Assembly: GCF_002975405.1 (NCBI RefSeq) | Contig: NZ_PCPS01000002.1 | Coordinates: 496,001 to 560,000 of the forward strand | Length of the DNA: 64,000 bases | Direction of reading: 5' to 3' | Source of the DNA: Arthrobacter sp. MYb229 | GTDB taxonomy: Bacteria; Actinomycetota; Actinomycetes; Actinomycetales; Micrococcaceae | In this document: positions 1 through 8,672 of the stretch, piece after piece | How positions within the stretch are numbered: the first letter of the stretch is position 1 | How the letters are laid out: every line of letters starts with the position of its first letter | Notes under the pieces: generated by a model | The model's database searches: none | What the model saw: the letters and a program-made list of their open reading frames with translations, nothing else | What the model was told of the DNA's origin: nothing | Translations under genes and position numbers: made by a program

Positions 1-2
1 CC

Positions 3-788
3 CCCGAGGTCATGGCCAACTACGAGGACCGCGGTATGCACGTCTTGCACCCGGCCAACCCCAACGGCAACACCTCGGTGATCTGCCGGGAAGACCAGCA
101 AGAACCCGCGGATTGGGCCGGCTCCCAAATCCGCGGCAATGCGGCGGCCCACGAAATCCAGGCCAAGGCGCTGGGCGGCGTGTTGACTTCCGTGGAACTG
201 GCCGAAACCTATGAAGCGCTGGAACGCGGCGTGCTGAACTGCTCGCTGCAGTCAACCGCAACCGCTGTCTCCGTGGGCTGGCTCGAAGTCGCTCCGTTCA
301 TCAGCATTCCGAAGGACGCCAGCTTCGCTCCGGGCGCAGGCGCCCTGGTGGCCGGCTCCTCCTGGGAGGGGCTGCCGCTGCTGGTGCAGCAGCTGATGTT
401 CGACCGCATGGAGGGCTACGTGGCCGGCGAGGACTTCAACGCCATAGCCAGCTTGAAGATCGCAACCGAGACCGCCGAAGAGCAGGGTGGCAAGCTGGAC
501 TACCTTGACGCGAAGAGCGAGGCCGCGATCGCGGAATCCAACAAGGAACTGCTGGCGCAGGTCGAGAATTCCAAGAACCTGGACGGCAAGGCCGTGAACG
601 CAGCGGTAGCCTCGTCCATCGAGAAGTGGACCGGCATCGCCGAAGAGCTGGGATACGGGGAAAAAGGCGAAGTCACTGAATTCACCGATTGGTACGAGGG
701 CTCGGTGGATCCCGCTGACCTGGAATACTATGAGCCCTTTGCCGAGCGCGTATACAACGAGATCATTCTTCCGCAACGACCCGAGTAG
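3..788 (+). CDS. TRAP-type solute-binding protein, DctP family (5' end outside window)
   Basis: The reading frame is already open at the window edge, so the start and signal peptide lie upstream and only about 260 C-terminal residues are visible. The region around ALGGVLTSVELAETYEALERG, followed by a hydrophobic AxGAL..GSSWEGLP stretch, resembles the conserved core of DctP binding proteins, which bind small carboxylates outside the membrane for a DctQM permease. The C-terminal half is helical and acidic, as usual for this fold. The permease genes are not seen downstream, so they would have to lie upstream. A DctP assignment fits better than an ABC-type binding protein, but the substrate cannot be read. 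It is followed after about 120 bp by the phosphotriesterase-like gene, suggesting the imported compound is an ester, lactone or acid handled by the next genes. Confidence 0.7.
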   Translation, partial: PEVMANYEDRGMHVLHPANPNGNTSVICREDQQEPADWAGSQIRGNAAAHEIQAKALGGVLTSVELAETYEALERGVLNCSLQSTATAVSVGWLEVAPFISIPKDASFAPGAGALVAGSSWEGLPLLVQQLMFDRMEGYVAGEDFNAIASLKIATETAEEQGGKLDYLDAKSEAAIAESNKELLAQVENSKNLDGKAVNAAVASSIEKWTGIAEELGYGEKGEVTEFTDWYEGSVDPADLEYYEPFAERVYNEIILPQRPE

Positions 789-831
789 CGGCAGCTTGCC
801 CGGCAAGACGTAGCCTATTGACCAACGTCCT

Positions 832-866
832 CCCGGAGGCCGGACCATCCTTATCCGACCTCCGGG
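832..866 (+). terminator. Hairpin between the binding-protein and hydrolase genes
   Basis: Arms at 832-844 and 854-866 (CCCGGAGGCCGGA and TCCGACCTCCGGG) pair at 12 of 13 positions around a 9-nt loop. There is no T-run after it. It may be a weak terminator, an attenuator, or an RNA-stabilising hairpin that lowers expression of downstream genes relative to the binding protein. Confidence 0.45.
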
Positions 867-906
867 CTCCCACCCACTACCTCGATTTCCAGAGAGGACC
901 AAGACG

Positions 907-1869
907 ATGATTACCACATTCACCGGGGAACTTCCTGCCGACCGCCTGGGCGCGACGCTGATGCATGAACACGTCTTCGTGCTGAACGCCGAGCTGTTCC
1001 TGAACTACCCGGGCCAGTTTCCAGCAGATGACCTGGTTGACCGCGCGGTGGAGTATTTGAATGGGGTCAAGGCCAACGGCATCGACACCATTGTCGACTT
1101 GACCGTGATGGGCAATGGCCGGAACATCCCCTTGGTCAAGCGCGTAGCCGAGCGCACGGAGATGAACATCATCGCGGCCACCGGCTGGTACACCTTCCAC
1201 GACGCGCCGACCTTCGCCACGCTCAATGGACCCGGCCGCCTGCTCGGCGGAAGCGATCGGCTGACCGAGCTCTTCATCCGCGATATCCGCGATGGCGTCG
1301 ATGGCACCGGAGTCAAGGCCGGGGTGCTGAAGTTCGCCACGGACCACTACGGCTTCTCCGAAGGCGTCTTGAACGTCATGCAGGCGGTGGCCGATGCCCA
1401 TCTGGAAACCGGGGCACCGATCTTCACGCACTCGAACCCGAGCCAGCGCAACGGCCTGGACCAGCAGGACTACCTGGCCTCGCGCGGAGTCGACCTGGGT
1501 GGCGTGGTCATCGGCCACTGCGGAGACAGCGAAGACCTGGACTACCTGAAGCAGATTGCGGACCGCGGGTCCATACTGGGCATGGACCGCTTTGGACTGG
1601 ACTCCAAGCTGCCCTACGAAAAGCGGCTGCACGCCGTGAAGGAACTATGCCAGCAGGGCTATGCCCAGCAGGTCGTCATCGCCACCGACTCATCGGCCTA
1701 CTCCATGAACTTCCCGGATGAGGCGCGTGCCGAACGGCTGCCGAAATGGCGAGCCAGCGAAATCATGGACAGCGTCGTCCCCGATTTGCGGAACCTGGGC
1801 GTTTCGGACTCGGACATTGATCAGATGATGCTCGCCAATCCACGTCGAATCCTCGGGAGCGCACAATGA
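907..1869 (+). CDS. Phosphotriesterase-family metal hydrolase (probable lactonase/esterase)
   Basis: 320 residues, the normal length for phosphotriesterase-related amidohydrolases. The N-terminal metal motif is H20-E21-H22 (LMHEHVF). A KAGVLKFAT segment carries the lysine normally carboxylated to bridge two metals, followed by THSNPSQRNG and VIGHCGD for the other metal histidines, and VIATDSS for the catalytic aspartate. All expected ligands are therefore present. These enzymes hydrolyse lactones, phosphotriesters or related esters in the cytoplasm; the substrate here is unknown. An AGAGAGG ribosome site (891-897) sits 9 nt before the ATG. Its stop region lies directly before the flavin reductase-like gene, so the two are probably co-transcribed with the CoA-transferase. 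Confidence 0.85.
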   Translation: MITTFTGELPADRLGATLMHEHVFVLNAELFLNYPGQFPADDLVDRAVEYLNGVKANGIDTIVDLTVMGNGRNIPLVKRVAERTEMNIIAATGWYTFHDAPTFATLNGPGRLLGGSDRLTELFIRDIRDGVDGTGVKAGVLKFATDHYGFSEGVLNVMQAVADAHLETGAPIFTHSNPSQRNGLDQQDYLASRGVDLGGVVIGHCGDSEDLDYLKQIADRGSILGMDRFGLDSKLPYEKRLHAVKELCQQGYAQQVVIATDSSAYSMNFPDEARAERLPKWRASEIMDSVVPDLRNLGVSDSDIDQMMLANPRRILGSAQ

Positions 1870-1886
1870 AATCAGGAGAACTAGCC

Positions 1887-3056
1887 ATGGCAAAGATCGA
1901 TGCCTTTGAATTCCGCCGGGTGCTGGGGGCTTTCCCCACCGGAGTTGTCATCGTCACCGGAATGGACGACGCCGGGCAGCCCCTGGCGATGACCGTCGGG
2001 TCCTTCGTTTCGGTGTCCTTGGAGCCAGCCTTGGTCGGCTTCCTGCCAACCAAGACTTCGTCCTCATGGGCCGCATTGCAGAACCGCACGAGCACACGAT
2101 TCGGCATCAACGTGCTGGCCAGCGACCAGGAGGATCTGTGCCGAGCGGTGGCCTCGCGCAAGACGGATAAGCTCGAAGGCTTCGAATGGGAGCTGTCCAA
2201 GAACGGCAGCCCGATCCTGACCGACTCGGTCGCCTTCGTCGACTGCGAGATGCAGTCGGTATCCGACGCGGGGGACCACGACTGGGTGATGGGCAGCGTG
2301 CTGGATCTGTTCACGCTCAGCTCTAGTTTGCCCTTGCTCTTCTACCGCGGAGGCTACGGCTCGTTCGCGCCCGGTTCCATGGCCATCAGCACCGACATCC
2401 CGGTCAAGGTCTTGAGCCAGCTGGACCTGATCCGTCCGCATATGGAACGCCTGGCGGCCGAATTGGTTGCCGAGGTGAGCATCATGACACGGGTGGAGAC
2501 CGAACTGATCAACGTCGGGTCGGCAGGCTCTTCCACCCGCCAGGGCCGCTCCAGCCGGGTGGGCATCCATGTGCCATTCATGCCGCCGATCGGCGGAGTC
2601 TTTGCGGCGTTCGGGGGGCCGGAAGCCGAGGCCCAGTGGCTCGCGCAGGGTCATCCGGACGCCGACCCGGCGCTGCAGACGCATTTCGAGGCAGGCCTGG
2701 CCAAGGTCCGCGAACGCGGCTACGCTGCCGGGATCGGACATGAACGCGGCAGCGGCATCGAGCATTCGGCACAGATTGCCTACGGCGGACGGGATCCCGA
2801 GGCGCGGCAGCGGCTCATGGCGGTTGTCAACGACGCCGCCGAGACGTTCAACGCCGCGGATGTCACCCATGAAGGTGAATACGAATTCCATTCGGCCACC
2901 GCCCCGGTCTTCGATAAGGACGGAGCGTGCTTGTTCTCGATGACCGTCTGGGGATCGGACGGCCTGACTCGCGGGTCCGATGTCGTGGCCACCGTGGAAC
3001 GGCTCAAGCTCGCCGCGGACGCGGCAAGCCAGGAACTCCAGTTCCGCTCCCGCTAA
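1887..3056 (+). CDS. Flavin reductase domain fused to an IclR-type effector-binding domain
   Basis: Residues 1 to about 160 match the FMN reductase-like (HpaC/RutF) domain: FRRVLGAFPTGVVIVTG, LAMTVGSFVSVSLEPALVGF, then the FGINVLA core and an FYRGGYGSF end. Residues about 175-389 match the IclR effector domain, including VGIHVPFMPPIGGVFAAF, KVRERGYA and SATAPVFDKDG, but there is no helix-turn-helix. The protein is therefore likely a flavin reductase with a ligand-sensing tail, supplying reduced flavin to a monooxygenase, rather than a DNA-binding regulator. No oxygenase component is visible nearby. An ATG at 1866 overlaps the preceding stop, but AGGAG at 1874-1878 lies 8 nt before the ATG at 1887, which is preferred. 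Confidence 0.8.
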   Translation: MAKIDAFEFRRVLGAFPTGVVIVTGMDDAGQPLAMTVGSFVSVSLEPALVGFLPTKTSSSWAALQNRTSTRFGINVLASDQEDLCRAVASRKTDKLEGFEWELSKNGSPILTDSVAFVDCEMQSVSDAGDHDWVMGSVLDLFTLSSSLPLLFYRGGYGSFAPGSMAISTDIPVKVLSQLDLIRPHMERLAAELVAEVSIMTRVETELINVGSAGSSTRQGRSSRVGIHVPFMPPIGGVFAAFGGPEAEAQWLAQGHPDADPALQTHFEAGLAKVRERGYAAGIGHERGSGIEHSAQIAYGGRDPEARQRLMAVVNDAAETFNAADVTHEGEYEFHSATAPVFDKDGACLFSMTVWGSDGLTRGSDVVATVERLKLAADAASQELQFRSR

Positions 3057-3080
3057 AAGCCTCCAGTAAAGGTAGAACTC

Positions 3081-4280
3081 GTGCTGAAATCATTTTCCAA
3101 TCTCATCGTCCTTGAACTCGGGCATATCTACAACGGCCCATACTGCGGTTTGCTGTTTGCCCACCTGGGCGCGGAAGTCATCAAGGTAGAGCCGCTGGGC
3201 GGCGAACGCCTGCGCACTCGTGCCCGCGGAGACGCGGACCCGCAGGAATTTGTCATGCTCAACTCCAATAAGAAGAGCATCGCCTTGGATCTGAAAAGCG
3301 ATGACGGCAAAGAGACCTTCCTGAAGCTGGTCGACCGGGCCGACGTGCTCATTGAAAACTATGCGCCAAATACCCTTGAACGTCTTGGCCTGGCACTTGA
3401 ATCGCTGCTGGAACGCAATCCCCGCCTAGTGATTGCTTCGGGCAAAGGCTATGGGACCAGCGGCCCATACTCGAAGATGCCGGCCATGGATCTGACGGTC
3501 CAGGCAATGTCCGGTGCGATCGGGACCACCGGCTTCGCCGATGGGCCGCCGGTCAAGACGGGGCCGGCCTTCACCGATTTTTCTGGCGGCATCCATCTGT
3601 TCGGCGGCGCGATGGCGGCCCTGTTCGACCGGACGCTTACCGGCGCGGGGCAAATCGTGGAGGTGTCAATGCATGACACCATCTATCCCATGCTGACCTC
3701 TGCACTCAGCGCGCTGTACAACCAACCGGGCGATCAGCTGCCCGAGCGCACCGGCAACCAGCACTCCGGGCTGGCCATTGCTCCATACAACGTCTATCGC
3801 GCGGCCGATGGCTGGCTGGCGATTATCTGCGCCTCGGACCATCACTGGACCCGCTTGGCCAAGGCGCTGGGTTTCGCCGAGGCCATCGAGGAACCGCGCT
3901 TTGCCGATCCGGTGAGCCGGGCGGAGCATATGGAAGAAATCGACGCGCTGGTTACTGGGGCCACCAGCAAGCTGACCCGCGCGGAGATCTCGGATCTGCT
4001 GGGCAGCGCCGGAGTTCCTTTCTCCCCGGTCAAGACCCTGCGGGAGGTTGACCAAGACCCGCATTTAATCGAGCGCGAAATGATCCGATTCGTCGACCAT
4101 CCGGAAAACGGACGGGTACCGGTAGTCGGCAATCCGCTGAAGATGTCCACCCAGCAACCGGGAGCTGCTTTAAGCGTCGCGCCCAAGGTCGGGCAAGACC
4201 AAGCTGAGGTGCTGGGCAGGCTCTTGGGCATGAACGAACGCGAGGCCGGGGCCCTGCGCACGGTTCCATTAGGGCTTTAG
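3081..4280 (+). CDS. Class III CoA-transferase (CaiB/BaiF family)
   Basis: 399 residues with a GTG start, typical length for the family. The N-terminus (VLELGHIYNGPYCGLLFAHLGAEVIKVEP) is the CoA-binding signature of formyl-CoA/carnitine CoA-transferases. D137, in PAMDLTVQAMSG, aligns with the aspartate that carries the acyl-anhydride intermediate. The enzyme moves CoA from a donor acyl-CoA to a free carboxylic acid. Next to a TRAP binding protein, a hydrolase and EtfBA, it probably activates the acid released by this pathway before flavin-dependent oxidation. No acyl-CoA dehydrogenase gene is seen in this block, so the oxidising enzyme would be elsewhere. Confidence 0.88.
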   Translation: MLKSFSNLIVLELGHIYNGPYCGLLFAHLGAEVIKVEPLGGERLRTRARGDADPQEFVMLNSNKKSIALDLKSDDGKETFLKLVDRADVLIENYAPNTLERLGLALESLLERNPRLVIASGKGYGTSGPYSKMPAMDLTVQAMSGAIGTTGFADGPPVKTGPAFTDFSGGIHLFGGAMAALFDRTLTGAGQIVEVSMHDTIYPMLTSALSALYNQPGDQLPERTGNQHSGLAIAPYNVYRAADGWLAIICASDHHWTRLAKALGFAEAIEEPRFADPVSRAEHMEEIDALVTGATSKLTRAEISDLLGSAGVPFSPVKTLREVDQDPHLIEREMIRFVDHPENGRVPVVGNPLKMSTQQPGAALSVAPKVGQDQAEVLGRLLGMNEREAGALRTVPLGL

Positions 4281-4321
4281 ATGCTAAAGGCTAATGAAAA
4301 CTGGCACAATTTAGCTAAATT
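4275..4321. promoter_or_regulatory. Two palindromes before the TetR gene (candidate operator)
   Basis: CTTTAGATGCTAAAG (4275-4289) is a perfect 6-bp inverted repeat with a 3-nt spacer overlapping the CoA-transferase stop. AATTTAGCTAAATT (4308-4321) is a perfect 14-bp palindrome. Both share TTTAG/CTAAA half-sites and lie just before the TetR start, which suggests autoregulation. Confidence 0.55.
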
Positions 4322-4346
4322 GACTTCAGCTTGAAGGATGAAGACC

Positions 4347-5060
4347 ATGCAAACCGAAGCACCCGTAGAAGCGGACAGCGGCCCCAAGAGCGAGGCAAGG
4401 CAGGCTGAAGTAGCACTGTTCCTGGACGCGTTGAGCCGTTGGACCGATGTCAAGTCAAAAGCGGCCCCAATCTACAAGCGCGGCATCAACACCCGAGCGC
4501 AGATCGTGGAAGCTTCCCGTAGCGTGTTCGTGCGACTGGGCTACATTGACAGTTCCGTCGAGGACGTATTGCTTGCGGCCGGGATCTCCCGCGCTACGTT
4601 CTATTCGCATTTCCGCAGCAAGAAGGCAGTCTTCGCAGCAGTAGTGGAAGAGCACGTGCGTGGGCGGCTTTCGCAAACGAATGTCACCAATGTGGACAAG
4701 TCGGACTATCGCGCACGAGTTACCGAAACCATCGAACGTTTCGTGAATAACTACACCAATACGCAGGACCTTTCCATGGTCATCGAGCAGGTGGCGCACT
4801 ATGACGAGGAATTCCGTACTATTCGCTTGGTGATCAGGGACTTGTTCGTCGACCGCATCGCACGGGGGATCCGCCGCCAGCAGGCCGCCGGGAATGTCCC
4901 GGAGGAACTCAACGCGCGCGAATCGGCCACCTTGATCCTGGCGATGATGACCAATATTGCGCAAGTGGAAATTGGCTGGAAAAAGAAGAAGCCTACGCCG
5001 GAGCTGATCGAATTGATGACCAACTTCTGGTGCGCCGGAATCGGCCTCAAGGATCGCTGA
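4347..5060 (+). CDS. TetR/AcrR-family transcriptional regulator
   Basis: About 237 residues. The HTH lies near residues 48-95: TRAQIVEASRSVFVRLGY, SSVEDVLLAAGISRATFYSHFRSKKAVFAAV, a classic TetR recognition-helix region. The C-terminal ligand domain is not diagnostic. A 45-residue N-terminal extension precedes the HTH. An ATG at 4338 directly abuts GAAGG, so the ATG at 4347, 8 nt after GAAGGA, is the better start. Two palindromes in the 70 bp upstream are likely its operator. It sits between the CoA-transferase and EtfBA genes and probably controls the flanking catabolic genes in response to a pathway metabolite. Confidence 0.88.
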   Translation: MQTEAPVEADSGPKSEARQAEVALFLDALSRWTDVKSKAAPIYKRGINTRAQIVEASRSVFVRLGYIDSSVEDVLLAAGISRATFYSHFRSKKAVFAAVVEEHVRGRLSQTNVTNVDKSDYRARVTETIERFVNNYTNTQDLSMVIEQVAHYDEEFRTIRLVIRDLFVDRIARGIRRQQAAGNVPEELNARESATLILAMMTNIAQVEIGWKKKKPTPELIELMTNFWCAGIGLKDR

Positions 5061-5116
5061 AAACACGAAGAATTGACCGGTCCGGCAGCATGCCGGCCAG
5101 CAGGTAAGGATTGACC

Positions 5117-5896
5117 ATGAAACTCATTGTCCTAGTCAAGCAAGTTCCGGATACCGGTGAGACTCGGTGGCTCAACCTTGAAACCGGCATCTTGGATCGG
5201 GCCGCGACCGAAGCGATCCCGGATGAGATTACCGAACGCGCGCTCGAATGCGCCTTGCGCCTGAAAGACGAGGACAGCAGCACCGAGGTCGTGGTGCTCA
5301 CCGTTGGCGCTCACGAAGCCGAAAAGACGTTGCGCAAAGCGATGTCCATGGGTGCTGACCGCGCTATCCAGGTCGTAGATAACGCTTTGGAGGGTTCTGA
5401 CATGCTGCAGACAGCCAAAACCCTGGCTGCTGCCATCAAACGAGAAGGATTCGATATCGTTCTCGCAGGAAACCAGTCCACGGATGGCAAGGGCGGCATG
5501 GTCCCGGCGATGGTTGCCGAGTTGTTGGAAGTGCCGCTGCTCAGCGACCTGTCCAGTTTCGCCGTGGCCGACGGCCAGGTCAGCGGATCGGTGCGCACTG
5601 AGCAAAATGAGCTGCAGCTCTCGGCCAGCTATCCAGCCGTCGCCGCAGTCACCGAACGTGTAGCGGAAGCGCGCTTTCCAACTTTCAAGGGCATCATGGC
5701 GTCCAAGAAGAAGACCCTGGAGAAGGTTGCGCTGGCGGATTTGGGCATCCAGGCCGGTCCAGCCTATGCACCGCAACGCTCCGTCATGGTCTCCGCCGTG
5801 GCGGCGCCTCCGAAGCAGACCGGTCCGAAACTCAACGATGACGATGAATCAGTCGGCAAGCTCGTTGATTTCTTGGAATCCAAGCACCTGCTCTAG
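5117..5896 (+). CDS. etfB: Electron transfer flavoprotein beta subunit
   Basis: 259 residues, standard for EtfB/FixA. The start MKLIVLVKQVPDTGE, the segment LNLETGIL, the RALECALRLKDE helix and the AMP-site region GNQSTDGKGGMVPAMVAELL are diagnostic. With EtfA it carries electrons from acyl-CoA or amine dehydrogenases toward the quinone pool. A TTG at 5111 lies only one base after AAGGA (5106-5110); the ATG at 5117, 6 nt downstream, is preferred. It pairs with etfA 44 bp downstream. Whether this pair is the general ETF of the cell or dedicated to the flanking CoA-dependent pathway cannot be decided here; the position next to a CoA-transferase favours a dedicated role. Confidence 0.95.
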   Translation: MKLIVLVKQVPDTGETRWLNLETGILDRAATEAIPDEITERALECALRLKDEDSSTEVVVLTVGAHEAEKTLRKAMSMGADRAIQVVDNALEGSDMLQTAKTLAAAIKREGFDIVLAGNQSTDGKGGMVPAMVAELLEVPLLSDLSSFAVADGQVSGSVRTEQNELQLSASYPAVAAVTERVAEARFPTFKGIMASKKKTLEKVALADLGIQAGPAYAPQRSVMVSAVAAPPKQTGPKLNDDDESVGKLVDFLESKHLL

Positions 5897-5940
5897 GGCG
5901 GCGTCCAGCTACCTGAAAACTTCTGAACTCCGAGGAAAAA

Positions 5941-6915
5941 ATGTCGAAAATTCTTGTAATGGCCGAGACCGCCGCCGACGGCAATCCGCTCGGCAGCGTG
6001 GCCGCCCTGATCGGTGCCGCAGCTGCCGTGGGCGAGCCAATCGTGGTGGCACTCAGCAGCGAAGCGAATGCCGGGATCATCGGCGAGAAACTGGGCGAGC
6101 TGGGCGCGGCACAGGTCATCGTCGGAACCCTCTCCGCTGAGCGAGCCCACCGGTTTGCCACCGACGAGGTGGCATTGCTGCAGCAGTGCATTGTCCAGCA
6201 GGCGCCGTTGGGCGTATTCCTGGATGGTTCCGTGAGCGGTCGCGCGATCGCCGGACGACTGGCCGCGCGCCTTGGCTCGTCGGTATCAGCCGACGCAATC
6301 GATGTGGCGTTGGAAGAGGGGGAGATCATCGCCAAGCATTCGGTCTTCGGCGGAGACTTCGTCACGGAATCAACGGTCGAGGGCGGCACCATGATTGCGA
6401 CCCTGCGCTCGGGAAGCATTTCCCATCGGGCCGCGCCGCTTGAGCCAAGCGTGGAGATCATCTCGGTTCCGGAATCATCCCAAACGGGAGCGCACGTGGT
6501 CAGCTCGAACGAGATTGCCCACGACGGCGGACGCCCGGCCTTGAACATCGCCCCGGTGGTGGTATCCGGAGGCCGAGGAGTTGCCTCCAAGGAGAACTTC
6601 CACCTCGTGGAACAGCTGGCGGACGTCTTCGGCGGGGCCGTGGGCGCGTCACGTGCGGCAGTGGATGCCGGCTATGTTCCGCAGAGCTACCAGGTGGGAC
6701 AGACCGGTGTGGCAGTATCACCTGACCTTTATATTGCCTTGGGCATTTCGGGAGCCATTCAGCACCGTGCCGGCATGCAGACGGCCAAGACCATTGTGGC
6801 CATTGACAAAAATGAGGACGCACCAATTTTTGAGATCGCCGACTTCGGCATCGTCGGAGACTTGTTCTCTGTAGTTCCTCGGATCGTAGACGAAATCAAC
6901 GCCCGCAGGAACTAG
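5941..6915 (+). CDS. etfA: Electron transfer flavoprotein alpha subunit
   Basis: 324 residues. The C-terminal FAD-binding domain is intact: [53 protein letters not shown] and [17 protein letters not shown] are the signature segments of EtfA/FixB. The N-terminal half is the usual less conserved Rossmann-like domain. The protein forms the FAD-containing heterodimer with EtfB and passes electrons to a membrane quinone reductase. GAGGAAAAA immediately precedes the ATG. No ETF-quinone oxidoreductase gene follows. Instead a b-type cytochrome gene begins 76 bp downstream on the same strand. Confidence 0.95.
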   Translation: MSKILVMAETAADGNPLGSVAALIGAAAAVGEPIVVALSSEANAGIIGEKLGELGAAQVIVGTLSAERAHRFATDEVALLQQCIVQQAPLGVFLDGSVSGRAIAGRLAARLGSSVSADAIDVALEEGEIIAKHSVFGGDFVTESTVEGGTMIATLRSGSISHRAAPLEPSVEIISVPESSQTGAHVVSSNEIAHDGGRPALNIAPVVVSGGRGVASKENFHLVEQLADVFGGAVGASRAAVDAGYVPQSYQVGQTGVAVSPDLYIALGISGAIQHRAGMQTAKTIVAIDKNEDAPIFEIADFGIVGDLFSVVPRIVDEINARRN

Positions 6916-6991
6916 CAAGAACTGAACAAGTACCCAAGCTGGGAACTTGAACGATTTGGCTGTGAATGCGAATAGTAATGGAGCGAAACGC

Positions 6992-8662
6992 GTGAATGAG
7001 ATCGGAAACCCGGTACGCCAGAAACGGCGCATGGCTGGAATCCCTCCGCTGGCCCCGGACCTAATCCGCAATGGCGGAGAAGCACCGATGCGCAAGGACA
7101 TCGAAGCACAGCCGCAGCCGGAGCCTTCAAGTTTCCAAGCCCAGGAGGATCTCGTTGCCGGCAAGCCTGCGCACGCCGAAACCGCTGCAACTCCTCCGGC
7201 AGGCGGCAACCGCCGCCGCATGGCGGGCGCGTCAAATGCGCCGTTGCTTGTTTCCTCCTCCGCACCGTACGGAACGGCCACGGCCGTCTCCACGAATAGT
7301 CCTGCCGCTGAAAACGCCCAGCCACCAGCTCGCACGGAAATTGACGCTGCTGTTTCTCATGATCAGCTCCGGGAAGTTCCCAGCAAGGATCAGGGCTCGG
7401 CCCTTAATAGAGGCCGGCGCATGCCTGGTCCATCGACGGTGCCGGTAGTTGTCGCGCTGCAAGAATCCAGGCCGGCAAACGAACCGGCGAGCGTGTCATT
7501 CAACCAGCAGATCCCTGCAGCAGCCAGCAACCGTGCTGCTGGCGAAGCATCCTCGGTTCCGGAACGGCAGCGCCTGCGCCAAGCATCGCAGCCCGCGTCC
7601 GACGAATACGCCCAACGTGCCTCCGCTGAAATTGCTGATGGCAAGCGCGAGCCCGCTCAGCGCTCGGCGAAGAGCTTGGCATCGGAAAATTCCACGGGCT
7701 CCGCAAATGCTTTAAATGGCGATGTGAACCTGGATTCTCGAAATGCCAGTAAAACACCGTCCAAATATGCCAAGCGCGGTCTGCAGATTGGCGGGCTTCT
7801 GGCAATCGCTGTCATCGCAGTCCTTGCCGCTCAGTGGCTGCGTTCCACCTCCTCGGTCCAAGAATTCATCGCAGCATACCCAGGACATGCGAGCCAGCCG
7901 ATTTCTACGCCTGAGGGCATTCCTGCCTGGCTCGGGTGGCAGCACTTTCTCAATATGTTCTTCATGGTCTTGATTGTGCGTTCAGGATTGCAAGTGCGTC
8001 TGCAGAATAAGCCACCGGGGTTTTGGACGGCCAAGAAACGTTCCTTCTTCTCCCCGGGAAATCAGCCGCCGAAGAAGATCTCGATTACTCAATGGCTGCA
8101 TCAGCTGCTGGACGTGGCGTGGGTGGTCAACGGGTTGCTGTTCGTTGCTGCGCTATTCATCACCGGTTTCTGGATGCGCATTGTCCCAACTAGTTGGGAT
8201 GTTTTTCCGAATATGGCCTCCGCCGGCCTCCAATATCTTTCATTGGACTGGCCCGAAGAAAACGGTTGGATCCACTACAACGCATTGCAGGTGATGGCCT
8301 ACTTCATCACGGTGTTCGTCGCAGCGCCGCTGGCAATCATTTCAGGTGCACGCATGTCTACCTGGTGGCCTGCGAAGAATGAGAAACTCTCAAAGCTTTA
8401 CCCCATTGAATTGGCGCGAGCTGTACACATTCCGGTCATGGTTTACTTTGTCGCTTTCACTCTTGTTCACGTCTTCCTGGTGTTTTTTACCGGTGCGCGC
8501 CGAAACCTCAATCACATGTTCACGTCCCGAGACGTAGCTGATTTCTGGGGATTGGTGGTCTTCGGAATCTCGGTGGTAGCCGTCGCCGCGGCATGGTTCC
8601 TAACCAGTCCCATGTTTATCCGCCCAATTGCAGGAGCCATGGGCAAGGTTTCAAAGAACTAG
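6992..8662 (+). CDS. Cytochrome b561-type membrane protein with disordered repeat-bearing N-terminal tail
   Basis: 556 residues from a GTG at 6992, which has GGAG 8 nt upstream; a TTG at 6947 in the same frame lacks a good ribosome site. Residues 1 to about 245 are Ala/Pro/Ser/Gln-rich and probably disordered. They contain three RRM(A/P)G motifs at residues 12, 75 and 142 (R-R-M positions) and a degenerate RQRLRQ near 192. The remaining part has about six membrane helices with histidines in WQHFLNMFF, QWLHQLLD, ARAVHIP and TLVHVF, consistent with a di-haem cytochrome b561/hydrogenase-cytochrome-b fold. It likely exchanges electrons with quinone. The gene follows etfBA, so it could serve as the membrane outlet of this ETF. 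That is inference. Confidence 0.75.
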   Translation: MNEIGNPVRQKRRMAGIPPLAPDLIRNGGEAPMRKDIEAQPQPEPSSFQAQEDLVAGKPAHAETAATPPAGGNRRRMAGASNAPLLVSSSAPYGTATAVSTNSPAAENAQPPARTEIDAAVSHDQLREVPSKDQGSALNRGRRMPGPSTVPVVVALQESRPANEPASVSFNQQIPAAASNRAAGEASSVPERQRLRQASQPASDEYAQRASAEIADGKREPAQRSAKSLASENSTGSANALNGDVNLDSRNASKTPSKYAKRGLQIGGLLAIAVIAVLAAQWLRSTSSVQEFIAAYPGHASQPISTPEGIPAWLGWQHFLNMFFMVLIVRSGLQVRLQNKPPGFWTAKKRSFFSPGNQPPKKISITQWLHQLLDVAWVVNGLLFVAALFITGFWMRIVPTSWDVFPNMASAGLQYLSLDWPEENGWIHYNALQVMAYFITVFVAAPLAIISGARMSTWWPAKNEKLSKLYPIELARAVHIPVMVYFVAFTLVHVFLVFFTGARRNLNHMFTSRDVADFWGLVVFGISVVAVAAAWFLTSPMFIRPIAGAMGKVSKN

Positions 8663-8672
8663 GCTAACGAGG

